From contig PDIP01000005.1 in NCBI GenBank assembly GCA_002811645.1, positions 250,920 to 314,919 on the forward strand: a stretch of DNA of 64,000 nucleotides, written 5' to 3'. The position numbers and the translations under genes are program-made. The notes under the pieces are model-generated. The model was not told the DNA's origin, did not search any database, and saw only the letters and a program-made list of their open reading frames with translations. Below, piece by piece: positions 51,774 through 61,395 of this stretch. Source of the DNA: Corallochytrium limacisporum (taxonomy: Eukaryota; Opisthokonta). The number at the start of each line of letters is the position of its first letter. Positions within the stretch are counted from its first letter, which is position 1.

Positions 51774-52931
51774 ATGGCCCCAGGGAAGATTGAAGACGCA
51801 TCAGCATGCAGCCCTCGAGCTCAGCGTGCACGGAAGCGGGCGAAGCTATCAGACGACAGCGTGCCAGAAACGCCAATTGAAGAGTCGCAAGCAAGTACGG
51901 TGGTTATGCAGGATGAGCCTGATACCATTATTCAGACACAAGCAGCAGAGAAAGATGAACATCTGGAACCTGAGCTCTGTCGCGAGTCTAGAAAGGAAGG
52001 AAGCCTACAAATTCCTGAAGCATGCAGGGGTGTGCCATGTATGCTTGGCATTGATGAGGCCGGTCGTGGACCGGTCTTGGGACCGATGGTTTACGGTGTG
52101 TGCTACGCTCCAATGGCACAGATTAACCGTTTGAAGGGCGAAAAGTTTGCTGACTCTAAGGTACTGAAACCATCAGAGCGTGATGAACTGTTTGATGCTA
52201 TTTCCAAGGGCGACTGCGCTGATTATATCGGCTGGCGAGTGCACATTTTATCCCCGCAGGAGATTTCAGGATGTATGAGCCGGATACATAAACACAACCT
52301 AAATGCTCTTTCACACGGAACGGCAGCAGGTCTGGTCCGGGACGTCCTGAATTCGGGTGTAAACCTTCGCGAGGTGTATGTCGACACAGTAGGACCTGAG
52401 CATAAGTATCAAGCCTACCTTGAGAACTTGTTCCCAGACATTGACTTCACAGTCTGTAGCAAAGCCGATGCCAAGTTTCCCATTGTGTCCGCTGCTTCTA
52501 TTTGCGCAAAGGTGACACGTGATGAGGTCCTCAGGCGCTGGGGCTTTGACGAACCTGGCCACTGTGCAGCCAACTGCCGACTGCCCATCGGTCGGGAGGT
52601 TGGATCCGGCTACCCTGGTGATCCGAACACAAAGGCATGGATGAAGGCGCACCACGATCCTATCTTTGGCTATCCAGCACTTGTTCGCTTCTCATGGCGT
52701 ACTTGCATAACCGACCTTGAACAGAAGGGTCCAAAAGTGACCTGGCTCGAAGACAGTCTTGAATGGCAAGAGGCACAGAAAGCGAAGGCACCGGGACAGG
52801 TTTCCATTGCCTCAGCGCTCAAGAGCATGCCCAAAGCGGCACAGACAGCTCCACTCACGCCCCATGACAAGGCCCTAAAGCATCCCAAGAGCTTGACGAG
52901 TAGACGAATCAAGGTGGTCACACGATTCTAA
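51774..52931 (+). CDS. RNASEH2A: Ribonuclease H2 subunit A (catalytic)
   Basis: A 385-residue type-2 RNase H that cuts RNA in RNA/DNA hybrids and removes single ribonucleotides from DNA, in a complex with subunits B and C. The four catalytic carboxylates are present: Asp94 and Glu95 in LGIDEAGRGPVLGP, Asp204 in VYVDTVGPEHKY and Asp232 in SKADAKFPIVSAAS. Human RNASEH2A is 299 residues. Here an extra, low-complexity N-terminus of about 85 residues with a basic RAQRARKRAK patch precedes the domain, and a C-terminal tail ends RRIKVVTRF. The tail resembles a PIP-box position but does not fit the motif well. Confidence 0.96.
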   Translation: MAPGKIEDASACSPRAQRARKRAKLSDDSVPETPIEESQASTVVMQDEPDTIIQTQAAEKDEHLEPELCRESRKEGSLQIPEACRGVPCMLGIDEAGRGPVLGPMVYGVCYAPMAQINRLKGEKFADSKVLKPSERDELFDAISKGDCADYIGWRVHILSPQEISGCMSRIHKHNLNALSHGTAAGLVRDVLNSGVNLREVYVDTVGPEHKYQAYLENLFPDIDFTVCSKADAKFPIVSAASICAKVTRDEVLRRWGFDEPGHCAANCRLPIGREVGSGYPGDPNTKAWMKAHHDPIFGYPALVRFSWRTCITDLEQKGPKVTWLEDSLEWQEAQKAKAPGQVSIASALKSMPKAAQTAPLTPHDKALKHPKSLTSRRIKVVTRF

Positions 52932-53067
52932 GAAATATACTCTATAATCGTCATATCTGTGATAACTATGCATGTGTGTGTATTGAGTGTGCACTTAAAT
53001 GATTTGAAAGTGAGGGGGTATGCGTGAATCTGGTGCGGTACTATTGTGATCAACTAGCACACACTAA

Positions 53068-54225
53068 CTACGACGGCTTAGAAGGCAGTGGAGGGGGCTG
53101 CTGCTGTTGTTGCTGCTGCTGCGGCTGTTGCTGTTGCTGTCCATAACTGTACTGGGCCGGATGAGTGTGGGGCGGGGGGGGTGGAGGTGCGCCCTGTCCA
53201 AATGATCCCGTGCGGGCCGGTGGTGGTGGTCGATAGGCCTGGGTGGTTGGGTGAGGTGGATGGTATGCACTCGGCGGTGGTGGACCATGGTGATGATGAT
53301 GCGGCGGTAGAGGGGGCCCACGGGGTCCTTGTGGACCTAGGGGCCGAGGGTGACCCGTTCCGGGTGGTGGGAAGGACACATACTGTCCCTGTGCTGTCTG
53401 ATACACTTGCTGTTGCATTGGTGCTTGCTGCTGTTGTTGCGGTGGCTGCGATTGCTGCGGTTGCTGCTGTGGTTGTGGCTGTTGCTGTTGCTGTCCCTGT
53501 GGCTGCTGCTGTGGCGGCAGCTGGGGTGCTTGCTGTTTCTGAATTGCTTGCTGCTGGGGGACCTGTTGCTCAGACACCTGTTGCTGCTGCAGTGGTGCCT
53601 GCTGAGTTGTTTCCGCAGGCTGTGTACTTGCACTCTCAGCGGCGTTTTCGCTCCGATCGGACGCGGATGCAGCCGCTGCCTGCAAAGCTGCTGGCTGCTG
53701 TTGTTGCTGCCCAAGCCATGCCACCAAATCCTCTTGTGGTAATTGAGTGGTGACAACACCAGTTGCGTCAGAACCAGCGACTGCTGCAGCAGACATGTGA
53801 GGCGTCATGGCAATAGTGTTGGCCACCACTGCAGGATTGAGTGCAGCCATCTGCTGCTGAGCAGTCAAAACAGCCTGCTCGAGATTCCTTAAAGTTGCCT
53901 GAAGCGCCTCTAACTGCTGGCCTGCAGCTCCATCCTGGCTAGCGGAATCTCCAGCCAAGTGCACGTCGACGTACAGACGGTGGTCCAGAGTTCTTGCCAC
54001 GTACAAGTCATCATCGGACTCAAGGTTGATCCAATCACCCTCGTCATCCTTATAATACAATTTCAATTCATCATTGGCGCCCACGTCTTTAGGATAAAGC
54101 CGCTGAACCATCAATAGCAAATCATCGTATGCGACGTCATCGCTATGCAAAATAACTCGCTTGTGCTGTCCATTAAGACGAACCTTAATGGCTAACTTTC
54201 CTTGCAATGCATTCCCGACCGCCAT
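53068..54225 (-). CDS. TFG: PB1-domain P/Q-rich protein, TFG orthologue candidate
   Basis: A 385-residue protein. Residues about 10-92 form a PB1 domain: GKLAIKVRLNG with the type-II lysine, then YKDDEGDWINLESDDDLYVA, the OPCA acidic motif. A short coiled coil follows (about 105-135). The rest is Gln/Pro-rich and low-complexity. This order (PB1, coiled coil, P/Q-rich tail) is that of animal TFG, which polymerises at ER exit sites and organises COPII carriers; TFG is about 400 residues. The tail contains several Gln runs encoded mainly by CAG/CAA, producing spurious open frames on the other strand. It is convergent with RNASEH2A, 136 bp apart. Confidence 0.88.
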   Translation of the reverse strand: MAVGNALQGKLAIKVRLNGQHKRVILHSDDVAYDDLLLMVQRLYPKDVGANDELKLYYKDDEGDWINLESDDDLYVARTLDHRLYVDVHLAGDSASQDGAAGQQLEALQATLRNLEQAVLTAQQQMAALNPAVVANTIAMTPHMSAAAVAGSDATGVVTTQLPQEDLVAWLGQQQQQPAALQAAAASASDRSENAAESASTQPAETTQQAPLQQQQVSEQQVPQQQAIQKQQAPQLPPQQQPQGQQQQQPQPQQQPQQSQPPQQQQQAPMQQQVYQTAQGQYVSFPPPGTGHPRPLGPQGPRGPPLPPHHHHHGPPPPSAYHPPHPTTQAYRPPPPARTGSFGQGAPPPPPPHTHPAQYSYGQQQQQPQQQQQQQQPPPLPSKPS

Positions 54226-55300
54226 GTTGGTAGATCAAGACTAGAAAGTTGTTCCAATTGGCTTACAGGCTTCTGTACTCACAGAGGATACTGACTTCCC
54301 GTGATGTACCTTACTTTGCCCCGGAAAAGGACCTTCAGGGCTGCACCGAAGATCCCGTCGTTCTAGGGGTGTCCGAGATCTTTCGTTGAATGTTTTTAAA
54401 AGGCGCTCTCCAACCCTCCCCTTGGAACCTGCAACTTCCAACAAAGCCAGCCTGCAGGTTCAGTACGTTCAATACTAAGTCCCAACCCACAAAGGGTCCG
54501 GACGGGCAATGAAAAGCCACAAGGAACAGAGAACGTAAAGGAAAATCTTAAAAACTCACAAACTGAGAGAGTTGGGCATGGTGATATCACTTACATACAT
54601 TAAATACTGAATGTCTGGGTTTGCAGACAGAATAAACCTCCTACCAAGTCCCCCAGGGGTCTCTTTGTCAAGACTATAGTCTATTAGGGGTCAGCTAATT
54701 CGTGAATATGTACCCAGTGTTCGCGGTTTATTTATAGTGCCAGGAAAGTTTCGCTTTTGCCCCTCTCACTAGTTCCTTTTCTTTCCCTTTTGGCTTTGCT
54801 CTGACAGGTAGGACGGTTTCTTGGGCCTCTCATACTTTTTTCTTGCTCGTGTCCGGGGGCACAGTCGGCCGGTGATCAACATTAGTTTTCGGTGCTTTTG
54901 AGGAGCATTTCTGATACAGGGTCTTTCGGGTTGGCACTGCGGCTTGCGGTTACGCATGGACACTCGGCAACTGCACATAGAACACTCAGGTTCTTCAGGA
55001 GTTATGCGAGGGTTCTAGGAAAGAAGGAACGGGTGAAGAATACACAGAAAGGCGATGAATGCTTGGGATAGTGGTGATTGCGTGGAAATACGATTGTTTG
55101 ATCAACAAGATGGTCCGGTGAGAAGTGGAAACTGCAGACGAAGTTATGGGAATACCAGTATATTCCTTGTTATAACATAAGTGAAGGCATCAGAATGGCC
55201 TGAACTAACTAGTTTGCGAACATGAATTGAAGAACAAAGAGACATACTCTTGAAGTTGTAGACAAATACCAGCATTTGGTGACGATTGTCACCAGGAAAA
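54226..55300. other. Divergent intergenic region, TFG / EEP gene
   Basis: About 1.1 kb with no recognised gene on either strand; only short frames without family resemblance. It should hold both promoters. Confidence 0.45.
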
Positions 55301-56254
55301 ATGTTTCGGCCGAGTAGACCAGTCCGACGTGCAGAGAAATTTTTGAATGCAATACGCCAAGCGGGTATGGAAGCAAACCGAACACACTTTCAGAGAGTGA
55401 ACATGAACCGTTTGCATGTGGCAACGTTCAATCTGCTTGCACCTTGTTACAAGCGGATAACTACAGAAGACAAGGGAGTGCAACGGGAGGCGAAATATCC
55501 GGATTTATGGAACGCGCGGCTGGATCGCATCTTTGAATATGTTGAAGTTCCACAGCCACCTCTAGACATTCTCATGCTGCAAGAGTTCTGGTTCCACAAA
55601 GATTCTTGGGCCCGGTTCAAAGACCGGTATGGTGACGACTACACATTTCATAGCATACAGAGAACAGGAAAAAAGGAAGATGGTCTGGTCACAATGGTGC
55701 GAAAAGAGCACAAGATCATGTCAGTGGAGCGTTTGGATCTTGAAGACGTAGGATACCGGGTAGCCTTGTTGGTGCGCTTAGCTCTCGCAGGATCTGGAGT
55801 CGAAGTTTTGACTACGAATATTCACCTGAGTTTCCCGCATAACAATGTCGATCAATTGCTCAGGCTAGATCAAGCACGTAAGGTTCGGGAAGCGATAGAT
55901 AGACACATCATCCGAATGAATTCGGTCTATGATATCCCGGTGATTGTGGCAGGGGACTTCAACGGTGTAAATGACGACGTCACCGCGCTCTTCAGGAGGC
56001 ACCATTTCCAGAGTGCGGCGCAGACTTGTAATGGTCGTGAGCCATATGTGACACACCTGAATCATCGCAGAGAAGAAGTTTGCACCGATATCATATACTA
56101 CCGAAGCACATCGCAGACATTTATGGAGCCGCGTAATACAATCATCCATCCCGCGCACCTGCCTGATCAGGACTGGCCTGAGGAGCAGCTGGAGATCAGT
56201 GACCACCGCATGGTCACTGCGGATTTTGATGTTTCCACGGTCATAAATCGATAG
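55301..56254 (+). CDS. Endonuclease/exonuclease/phosphatase (EEP) family protein
   Basis: A 317-residue protein with a complete EEP fold. Catalytic motifs: ATFNLLAPCYKRI with Asn44, LMLQEFW with Glu95, AGDFNGV with Asp219 and Asn221, and ISDHRM with Asp301-His302. The ATFNLLAPCYKR word and the HLNHRREEVCTDIIYY stretch are closest to a plant-type group typified by Arabidopsis At1g02270, of undefined function, related to CCR4/nocturnin and sphingomyelinase-like enzymes. Substrate (RNA, nucleotide or lipid phosphate) is unknown. The N-terminus is basic without a signal peptide. The frame extends five codons to a TTG; ATG 55301 was used. Confidence 0.85.
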   Translation: MFRPSRPVRRAEKFLNAIRQAGMEANRTHFQRVNMNRLHVATFNLLAPCYKRITTEDKGVQREAKYPDLWNARLDRIFEYVEVPQPPLDILMLQEFWFHKDSWARFKDRYGDDYTFHSIQRTGKKEDGLVTMVRKEHKIMSVERLDLEDVGYRVALLVRLALAGSGVEVLTTNIHLSFPHNNVDQLLRLDQARKVREAIDRHIIRMNSVYDIPVIVAGDFNGVNDDVTALFRRHHFQSAAQTCNGREPYVTHLNHRREEVCTDIIYYRSTSQTFMEPRNTIIHPAHLPDQDWPEEQLEISDHRMVTADFDVSTVINR

Positions 56255-56354
56255 ATTTGTAGACAAGTAGAATATCAACACGTAAGTCATAAACATGCCG
56301 TCGGTTAAATACATATTATCACTAATGCTTAAATACATAAACAGTACTATTGAA

Positions 56355-56972
56355 TTACAAGATACTTTGCTCCAATAAGATCTCCTGGAATCCAGACGGT
56401 GGGTCAAAGTCAAAGTCCCGAAATTGTGCATCCAAGATTGCACCATCGTCCACGTACAACAACGGGAACATAGTTCCCTTGAAGCGATGTATGGAAACAT
56501 CCAAATCAACTCCGTTCTTAAAGAATCGCAAAGAGTCATGATCATACGCGATACCAATCACGTCACCTTCGGCAACCCAGTCTTCACCTAGATCGTGCTC
56601 AGTTACACCTTGATGCATTACCTTGCCATCATGCATGATGACCCAGGATGTCGGTTCTGTTCCAAAGCTCTGAATCTTACCCAGGGTTGCCTTGTTGGTG
56701 GCGACTCCAACACCCCACACTCCGTTGGCCTGCAACTTCACTTCAAAATAGCTCTTATCCTGCACCAGCGGAGCATTCGCCAGACATCCTCCACTTCCGC
56801 AGAGCCGTTTGCCGTTCTTTACAACAATGGCATCAATACCCATCGCCTGCTGATTCAGTTTGATCGGACTTTCTTTGGGAACATCAGCGTGGCTCCCTCT
56901 GTATGATCCCAATGGAATCTCTTGTGAGCCTGGCTCTCCCAGTCCGGGAATACAAGAACAAAGCTGGCCCAT
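56355..56972 (-). CDS. SPRYD7: SPRY domain-containing protein 7
   Basis: A 205-residue single-SPRY protein matching animal SPRYD7 (CLLD6, 196 residues) over its length: MGIDAIVVKNGKRLCGSGGCLANAPL, SYFEVKLQANGVWGVGVATNKA, GDVIGIAYDHDSLRFFKNG and the C-terminal PPSGFQEILLEQ. Function in animals is undefined; SPRY folds bind short peptides. The N-terminus MGQLCSC has Gly2 with nearby Cys5 and Cys7, compatible with dual myristoylation and palmitoylation, which would place it at a membrane. It is convergent with the EEP gene, 100 bp apart. Confidence 0.93.
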   Translation of the reverse strand: MGQLCSCIPGLGEPGSQEIPLGSYRGSHADVPKESPIKLNQQAMGIDAIVVKNGKRLCGSGGCLANAPLVQDKSYFEVKLQANGVWGVGVATNKATLGKIQSFGTEPTSWVIMHDGKVMHQGVTEHDLGEDWVAEGDVIGIAYDHDSLRFFKNGVDLDVSIHRFKGTMFPLLYVDDGAILDAQFRDFDFDPPSGFQEILLEQSIL

Positions 56973-57904
56973 TCTTCTACGTTGTGTTGAAACAAGGATA
57001 CAGACACTAGAGTGTCACCAGAACGAAGCGTGGGTATCCTATCCTGCTAGGACATTTCTCAGATGTTCTGCGTCGTTTTTGTTTCTTTAAGAGGAGCACA
57101 AACACACTCCGTAACTAAAACAAAATTGTTCTGACCTTTTCGTACCATCTTCTACCTTCGTAGAGACCATATTCTAATCTTCTCAGAATACACAATGGCA
57201 GTATCATATCAAAGTCTTACAGTCTACAACACCTGCAAATTGCGCCCCAAAACAGCCCCTCGTCACTGTAGCTATGCCTGTCATTCACTACCCCCGTCAC
57301 GCTACCCCTCCGTACGTCCCGACCCGTGTTGTGTCGAAAGCCGGGCAGGGCCAGTCTATCAAACCTAGTCCGACGGGCACAGTAGCGGTGGACTGTGAAT
57401 TTAACGATTCAGCAAGGAAGGCAGGGGTATCCGATGCGTTCAGTATAATATTTCATCTGTCGTCCTTCCCCTGCCCCCTCGGTCCTTTCGCTCCTAGGTT
57501 AGTTGTACAGCTATCGCCCGGAGAAAGAACTCCCGTATGTATTCTTCGGTTTCTTTCTCTCATGCCCATACTTCTTGCCTCCCCAGCACGGAGGTGGGAT
57601 CTCCATGGGAAGTCTGGTAGCTGAGCGGACAGCAGCGACAAAGTGTTCAGTACGGTCAGCAAGAACCTCTAAGCCTTGGCACGTGAGGACTATGGTGCAA
57701 GTGGAAATGGAGAGTGGATTCTGTTGGTCAGGAGGGCGGAACATAGAATTCTATGTTGACGGCGGTTCAAATGTCTTTAGCTGGTACTGGTGTGTGATGG
57801 TACTTGAGGACAATTACTAGTGAATGATACATTCCATCAAATTCTGCGCTGTAAACAACTGGCTTGTGTGGGCACAGGAGAGTGTTTCTTTCGTAGCAAT
57901 CATC
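56973..57904. other. Divergent intergenic region, SPRYD7 / TrpRS
   Basis: About 0.9 kb with no recognised gene. Near the right end an in-frame ATG at 57824 opens the TrpRS frame 27 codons early. A reverse ATTCACTAG word lies at 57818-57826. Confidence 0.45.
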
Positions 57905-59164
57905 ATGGCTGACGCACAGGTGCCCACAGCTGCGCCTGAGGGCAAGGGAGACGAACAAGTCGTTACTCCATGGGATGTGGAGGCCGCGGACGAGAAAGGT
58001 GTTGACTATGACAAACTTATCGAGAAATTCGGATCGCAGCCCATTTCAAAGGAACAATTGGAACGCTTTGAGAAACTCACGGGCCACAGACCACATCGCT
58101 TCCTGCGCCGTGGTATTTTCTTTAGCCAGAGGGACCTTACGAAGGTCCTGGACACATATGAGAAGGGTAAACCGTTCTTCTTGTACACGGGTCGTGGACC
58201 GTCCTCGGAGTCCATGCATGTGGGGCACCTAATCCCCATGATCTTCACTCAGTGGCTGCAGGAGGTCTTCAACGTGCCTCTGGTTATTCAAATGACTGAC
58301 GATGAAAAATTTTTGTGGAAGGATTTGAAACTTGAAGAGTGTTACCGCCTATCATATGAGAACACGAAAGATATCATTGCCTGTGGGTTCGACCCCAAGA
58401 AGACGTTTATTTTCAGCGATTTGGATATTATGGGGGGCAACTTCTACCGGAATGTGTGTAAAATCCGCAAGGCTACCACTTTCAGCACTGCCGCAGCCAT
58501 TTTTGGGTTCACAAATTCGTCAAATATTGGTCAGATCGGCTTTCCTGCTGTGCAGGCCGCTCCCTCATTTTCCTCGTCGTTCACCACGATGTTCGGAGAG
58601 AAGAGCGATCTGTTCTGCCTGATTCCATGTGCCATTGATCAGGACCCATATTTCCGTCTTACTCGGGATGTAGCGCCCAAATTGAAGCTCAAGAAGCCTG
58701 CTCTGCTGCATGCCAAATTTTTCCCTGCCCTTCAGGGTGCGCAGACCAAGATGAGTGCTAGTGTGGACACCAGCAGTATCTTCCTCACGGACACTCCCAA
58801 GCAGATCAAGACCAAGGTAAACAAATACGCGTTCTCCGGTGGTCAGGTGACGATCGAAGAGCACCGTGAGAAAGGAGCCAATCTGGAGGTAGACATTGCT
58901 TACCAGTACCTCACTTTCTTCATGGAGGATGATGATGAGCTGGCGCGCATTGGCGAGGAGTACAAGGCGGGTAAATTGCTGACAGGCGAGGTCAAGAAAA
59001 TACTCATTGAAGTCCTTCAAGAAATGATTGGTGCCCAGCAAGAACGTCGCAAGCACGTGACTGATGAGGTTGTGAAGGAGTTCATGACCCAAAAGCCGTA
59101 CACTTTCGAGGCTCCTGAGCATTTGAAGAAGCTTCAGGAGGCTAACGGTGAGGCAAAGAACTAA
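57905..59164 (+). CDS. WARS1: Cytosolic tryptophanyl-tRNA synthetase
   Basis: A 419-residue class I synthetase of the eukaryotic/archaeal type. The HIGH variant is HVGH at 105-108 within [17 protein letters not shown], and KMSAS is at 282-286. [17 protein letters not shown] and TVEIEEH-like C-terminal blocks match the cytosolic enzyme closely. It charges tRNA-Trp. There is no WHEP domain, unlike vertebrate WARS1. ATG 57905 has a good context (ATCATGGCT) and begins the normal N-terminus. An upstream in-frame ATG at 57824 would add 27 hydrophobic residues and could give a second isoform. It is convergent with the oxygenase gene, 90 bp apart. Confidence 0.96.
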   Translation: MADAQVPTAAPEGKGDEQVVTPWDVEAADEKGVDYDKLIEKFGSQPISKEQLERFEKLTGHRPHRFLRRGIFFSQRDLTKVLDTYEKGKPFFLYTGRGPSSESMHVGHLIPMIFTQWLQEVFNVPLVIQMTDDEKFLWKDLKLEECYRLSYENTKDIIACGFDPKKTFIFSDLDIMGGNFYRNVCKIRKATTFSTAAAIFGFTNSSNIGQIGFPAVQAAPSFSSSFTTMFGEKSDLFCLIPCAIDQDPYFRLTRDVAPKLKLKKPALLHAKFFPALQGAQTKMSASVDTSSIFLTDTPKQIKTKVNKYAFSGGQVTIEEHREKGANLEVDIAYQYLTFFMEDDDELARIGEEYKAGKLLTGEVKKILIEVLQEMIGAQQERRKHVTDEVVKEFMTQKPYTFEAPEHLKKLQEANGEAKN

Positions 59165-59254
59165 GAACCCGATGAGGAATAAGTTCACTACCTGTACATA
59201 ATAAACATTAACTATACCTGTAGATGAGCTACTTTGTTTTGGTGATTAGATGAG

Positions 59255-60469
59255 TCAGTGTTCATAGCGAACAGCGGGACGTCCGAAACCAAGAGACGCA
59301 AATGGTCCATTCAGAAATCTCAGCCACCAGTCAAGCCATTCAGAACGCTGGCAGCTTCGTAGTTCGAACTTCTCAAGATCCTCCTTTTTCTCCGGATCAC
59401 GAACCAACTTCATAAGCGTATTGGTGATTTTGAAGAAGCGGAGTCCAATGGTGTCATGCCTCTCTGCACTAATGAAGTGACAGATGCAAAACTTACCGAG
59501 CCTGGTGAGCACATCGCACACAAAATTGGTGGTGCGACGAGACTGTGGTAGCAGCCAAGTTGGGTCACTGTACCCGACGAGATTGCTCTCAAACGCTACA
59601 AAGCTCCACAAGAATTCAGTTCCCATGCCCCCAATCGTGCCGAAGGCTTGGACCACATGGTCTGCCATCTCCATAGAAGTAGCGTTAGGGGTCATGTATG
59701 GCACTAGATCAATGAATTCGCGGTTGGTCTCCATTACACCTTCGAGACCATCCGTGCAGATATTGTACCCTTCTTCAATACCGAGGTAGTGTCCGATGAT
59801 CCGCCAGCGGAACAGGTAATCCTCTTGCTGCTTGATGTCGATCTCACGATTGAACTCCTTCTTGATAATGTCCATGCTTACACTAGTGAATGCAAGCATA
59901 ACCAGAGACATATCATACTGTGACAGAGGTTTACCAATGTCACAAATCTTTTCGCTATACTTCCGGGCCATGCTGTGCATAGCTCTAACCACGTTGAGGC
60001 TGCTTCGAGACACGCCCTCAGGATCCAAGAGGTCATCCGCGAACCAGTCAAAGATGTGCATACTGGTATTCCGGAACCGATTCCACGTTGCTTGGACCGT
60101 AGTGGAGTATCCAGAGTACACGAGTACTTCCGAAAATCTGGTTACTCGGAAACCCTGACACAATGCTGCAAGCAAGCCAAAATGCAAGAGATGAAGGTTG
60201 CGCTTGAACATCTCGGTGCCGTCCATAGCCCGCAAACGCGCACGTTCCATTTCGTGCTGCGCGATCCACGGTGGAGGTGCCACTGCACTAGGGCATTTCC
60301 TCGGGTCGACTTTACCTGAGACCGCTATCTCCCTCAATTCCTTAACAGTCAGTGCATCGAACTCTGGGTCAGCACGGCTCAAACCGTTCTTGATTCGCCA
60401 GTAGGTCAGCGGGTGCTCCCGCTGCGTCGCCGGAGGCGGTTCAAACGCCGATGGCGTCAGCTTCTCCAT
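59255..60469 (-). CDS. mpaB/DUF2236-family oxygenase
   Basis: A 404-residue protein of the ER-bound oxygenase mpaB / rubber-oxygenase (Lcp) / DUF2236 family, heme-binding enzymes that cleave or oxidise hydrocarbon chains. Family-like words are FRVTRFSEVLVYSGYS, VVRAMHSMAR at 160-169 with a conserved-position His, and RWRIIGHYLGIEEGYN near 221-235. One to two hydrophobic helices may contact the membrane. In fungi mpaB trims the farnesyl side chain of mycophenolic acid precursors; the substrate here is unknown. The frame is open 28 codons upstream of ATG 60469 to a TAG that could instead be a 3' splice site, so an extra 5' exon is possible. Confidence 0.8.
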   Translation of the reverse strand: MEKLTPSAFEPPPATQREHPLTYWRIKNGLSRADPEFDALTVKELREIAVSGKVDPRKCPSAVAPPPWIAQHEMERARLRAMDGTEMFKRNLHLLHFGLLAALCQGFRVTRFSEVLVYSGYSTTVQATWNRFRNTSMHIFDWFADDLLDPEGVSRSSLNVVRAMHSMARKYSEKICDIGKPLSQYDMSLVMLAFTSVSMDIIKKEFNREIDIKQQEDYLFRWRIIGHYLGIEEGYNICTDGLEGVMETNREFIDLVPYMTPNATSMEMADHVVQAFGTIGGMGTEFLWSFVAFESNLVGYSDPTWLLPQSRRTTNFVCDVLTRLGKFCICHFISAERHDTIGLRFFKITNTLMKLVRDPEKKEDLEKFELRSCQRSEWLDWWLRFLNGPFASLGFGRPAVRYEH

Positions 60470-61395
60470 ACTGGTCGGGTTCCAACGATTTGAATCGACT
60501 GACAATCCAATTACATGCGCTTGGAAATCATCCGATGCTATAGTTCCGCGCACCTACCAGCGGGTTGAAGTACCCTGTCACTCTCGTCTGCTTCATCACC
60601 GGGAGCGAGTTCGGCCGCAAAGAACAATTCCCTTAGGTTCTTCCCGCACGCCTTGCGGCCCCGACTCGCCCGGGACCTGGCGGAGGACGGGGGAAGGGGG
60701 AAAGCGAGAAAAGGCGTAAGCCCCCCTCCCCTCAGATTTTCGTAGCGAATTGCGCAGCAGACCGGGAGAAAATTATGTTTCGTAATGGGTGTGGACAATA
60801 TTCACGATCGCGTATCCAGCACTGTTCCACGTTGACAGGCGGGTCGTGGCGTCGGTGCGCGGGAGGTGTGCCGCCGCTAATGGAACCCCACGGGGATGAG
60901 TCAGGAAGCGGGGTACAATGTTTGTCTTCTTTCTGCCAGAGACACACATGTACTCTCCCTCTCTCTCTGTGTCTGTGTTTGTGTGAATGTTTATGCGACA
61001 GTGCATGTCATTATCTGTCCCTACTTTTCAATACCATGCTAGGATGGGTTCTATTCATAGATGGATGTTGCGGTAAATATTCGTCAGGGGGCTGTTGCTG
61101 TGTTAGCAATCTCCTGACATCCGGTGTAAATACGCATTCTACGTGTATGGGGCTGATCCCAGGAAAGTCTCAATGCCCGTTATTGGCTTTGCATGGCAAG
61201 GTGATGCGTTTGAGTCCTAACGAACGGTGCTATGTACTTTACTACTGTAACTATGTCCAAACGGTCAAGGACCGAAAGAATCGAATTGGCCCGCCGAAGC
61301 AACAAAGTCACAGGTCTGCCAATGACAAAATGGCACATGAATGGATGGAACGTAATGAAATGTGTTAAATGCCGGGGCCCCTACAACGGGCTAGC
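60470..61395. other. Intergenic region upstream of the mpaB-like gene
   Basis: About 0.9 kb between two minus-strand genes. G-rich then C-rich tracts occur at about 60685-60732. Open frames here are not family-like, but the left end may hold an unrecognised first exon of the oxygenase gene. Confidence 0.4.

Noticed and set aside
53088-53753. Long Ala/Val-rich or Leu-rich plus-strand frames
   Set aside because: Antisense readings of the CAG/CAA tracts in the TFG-like gene.
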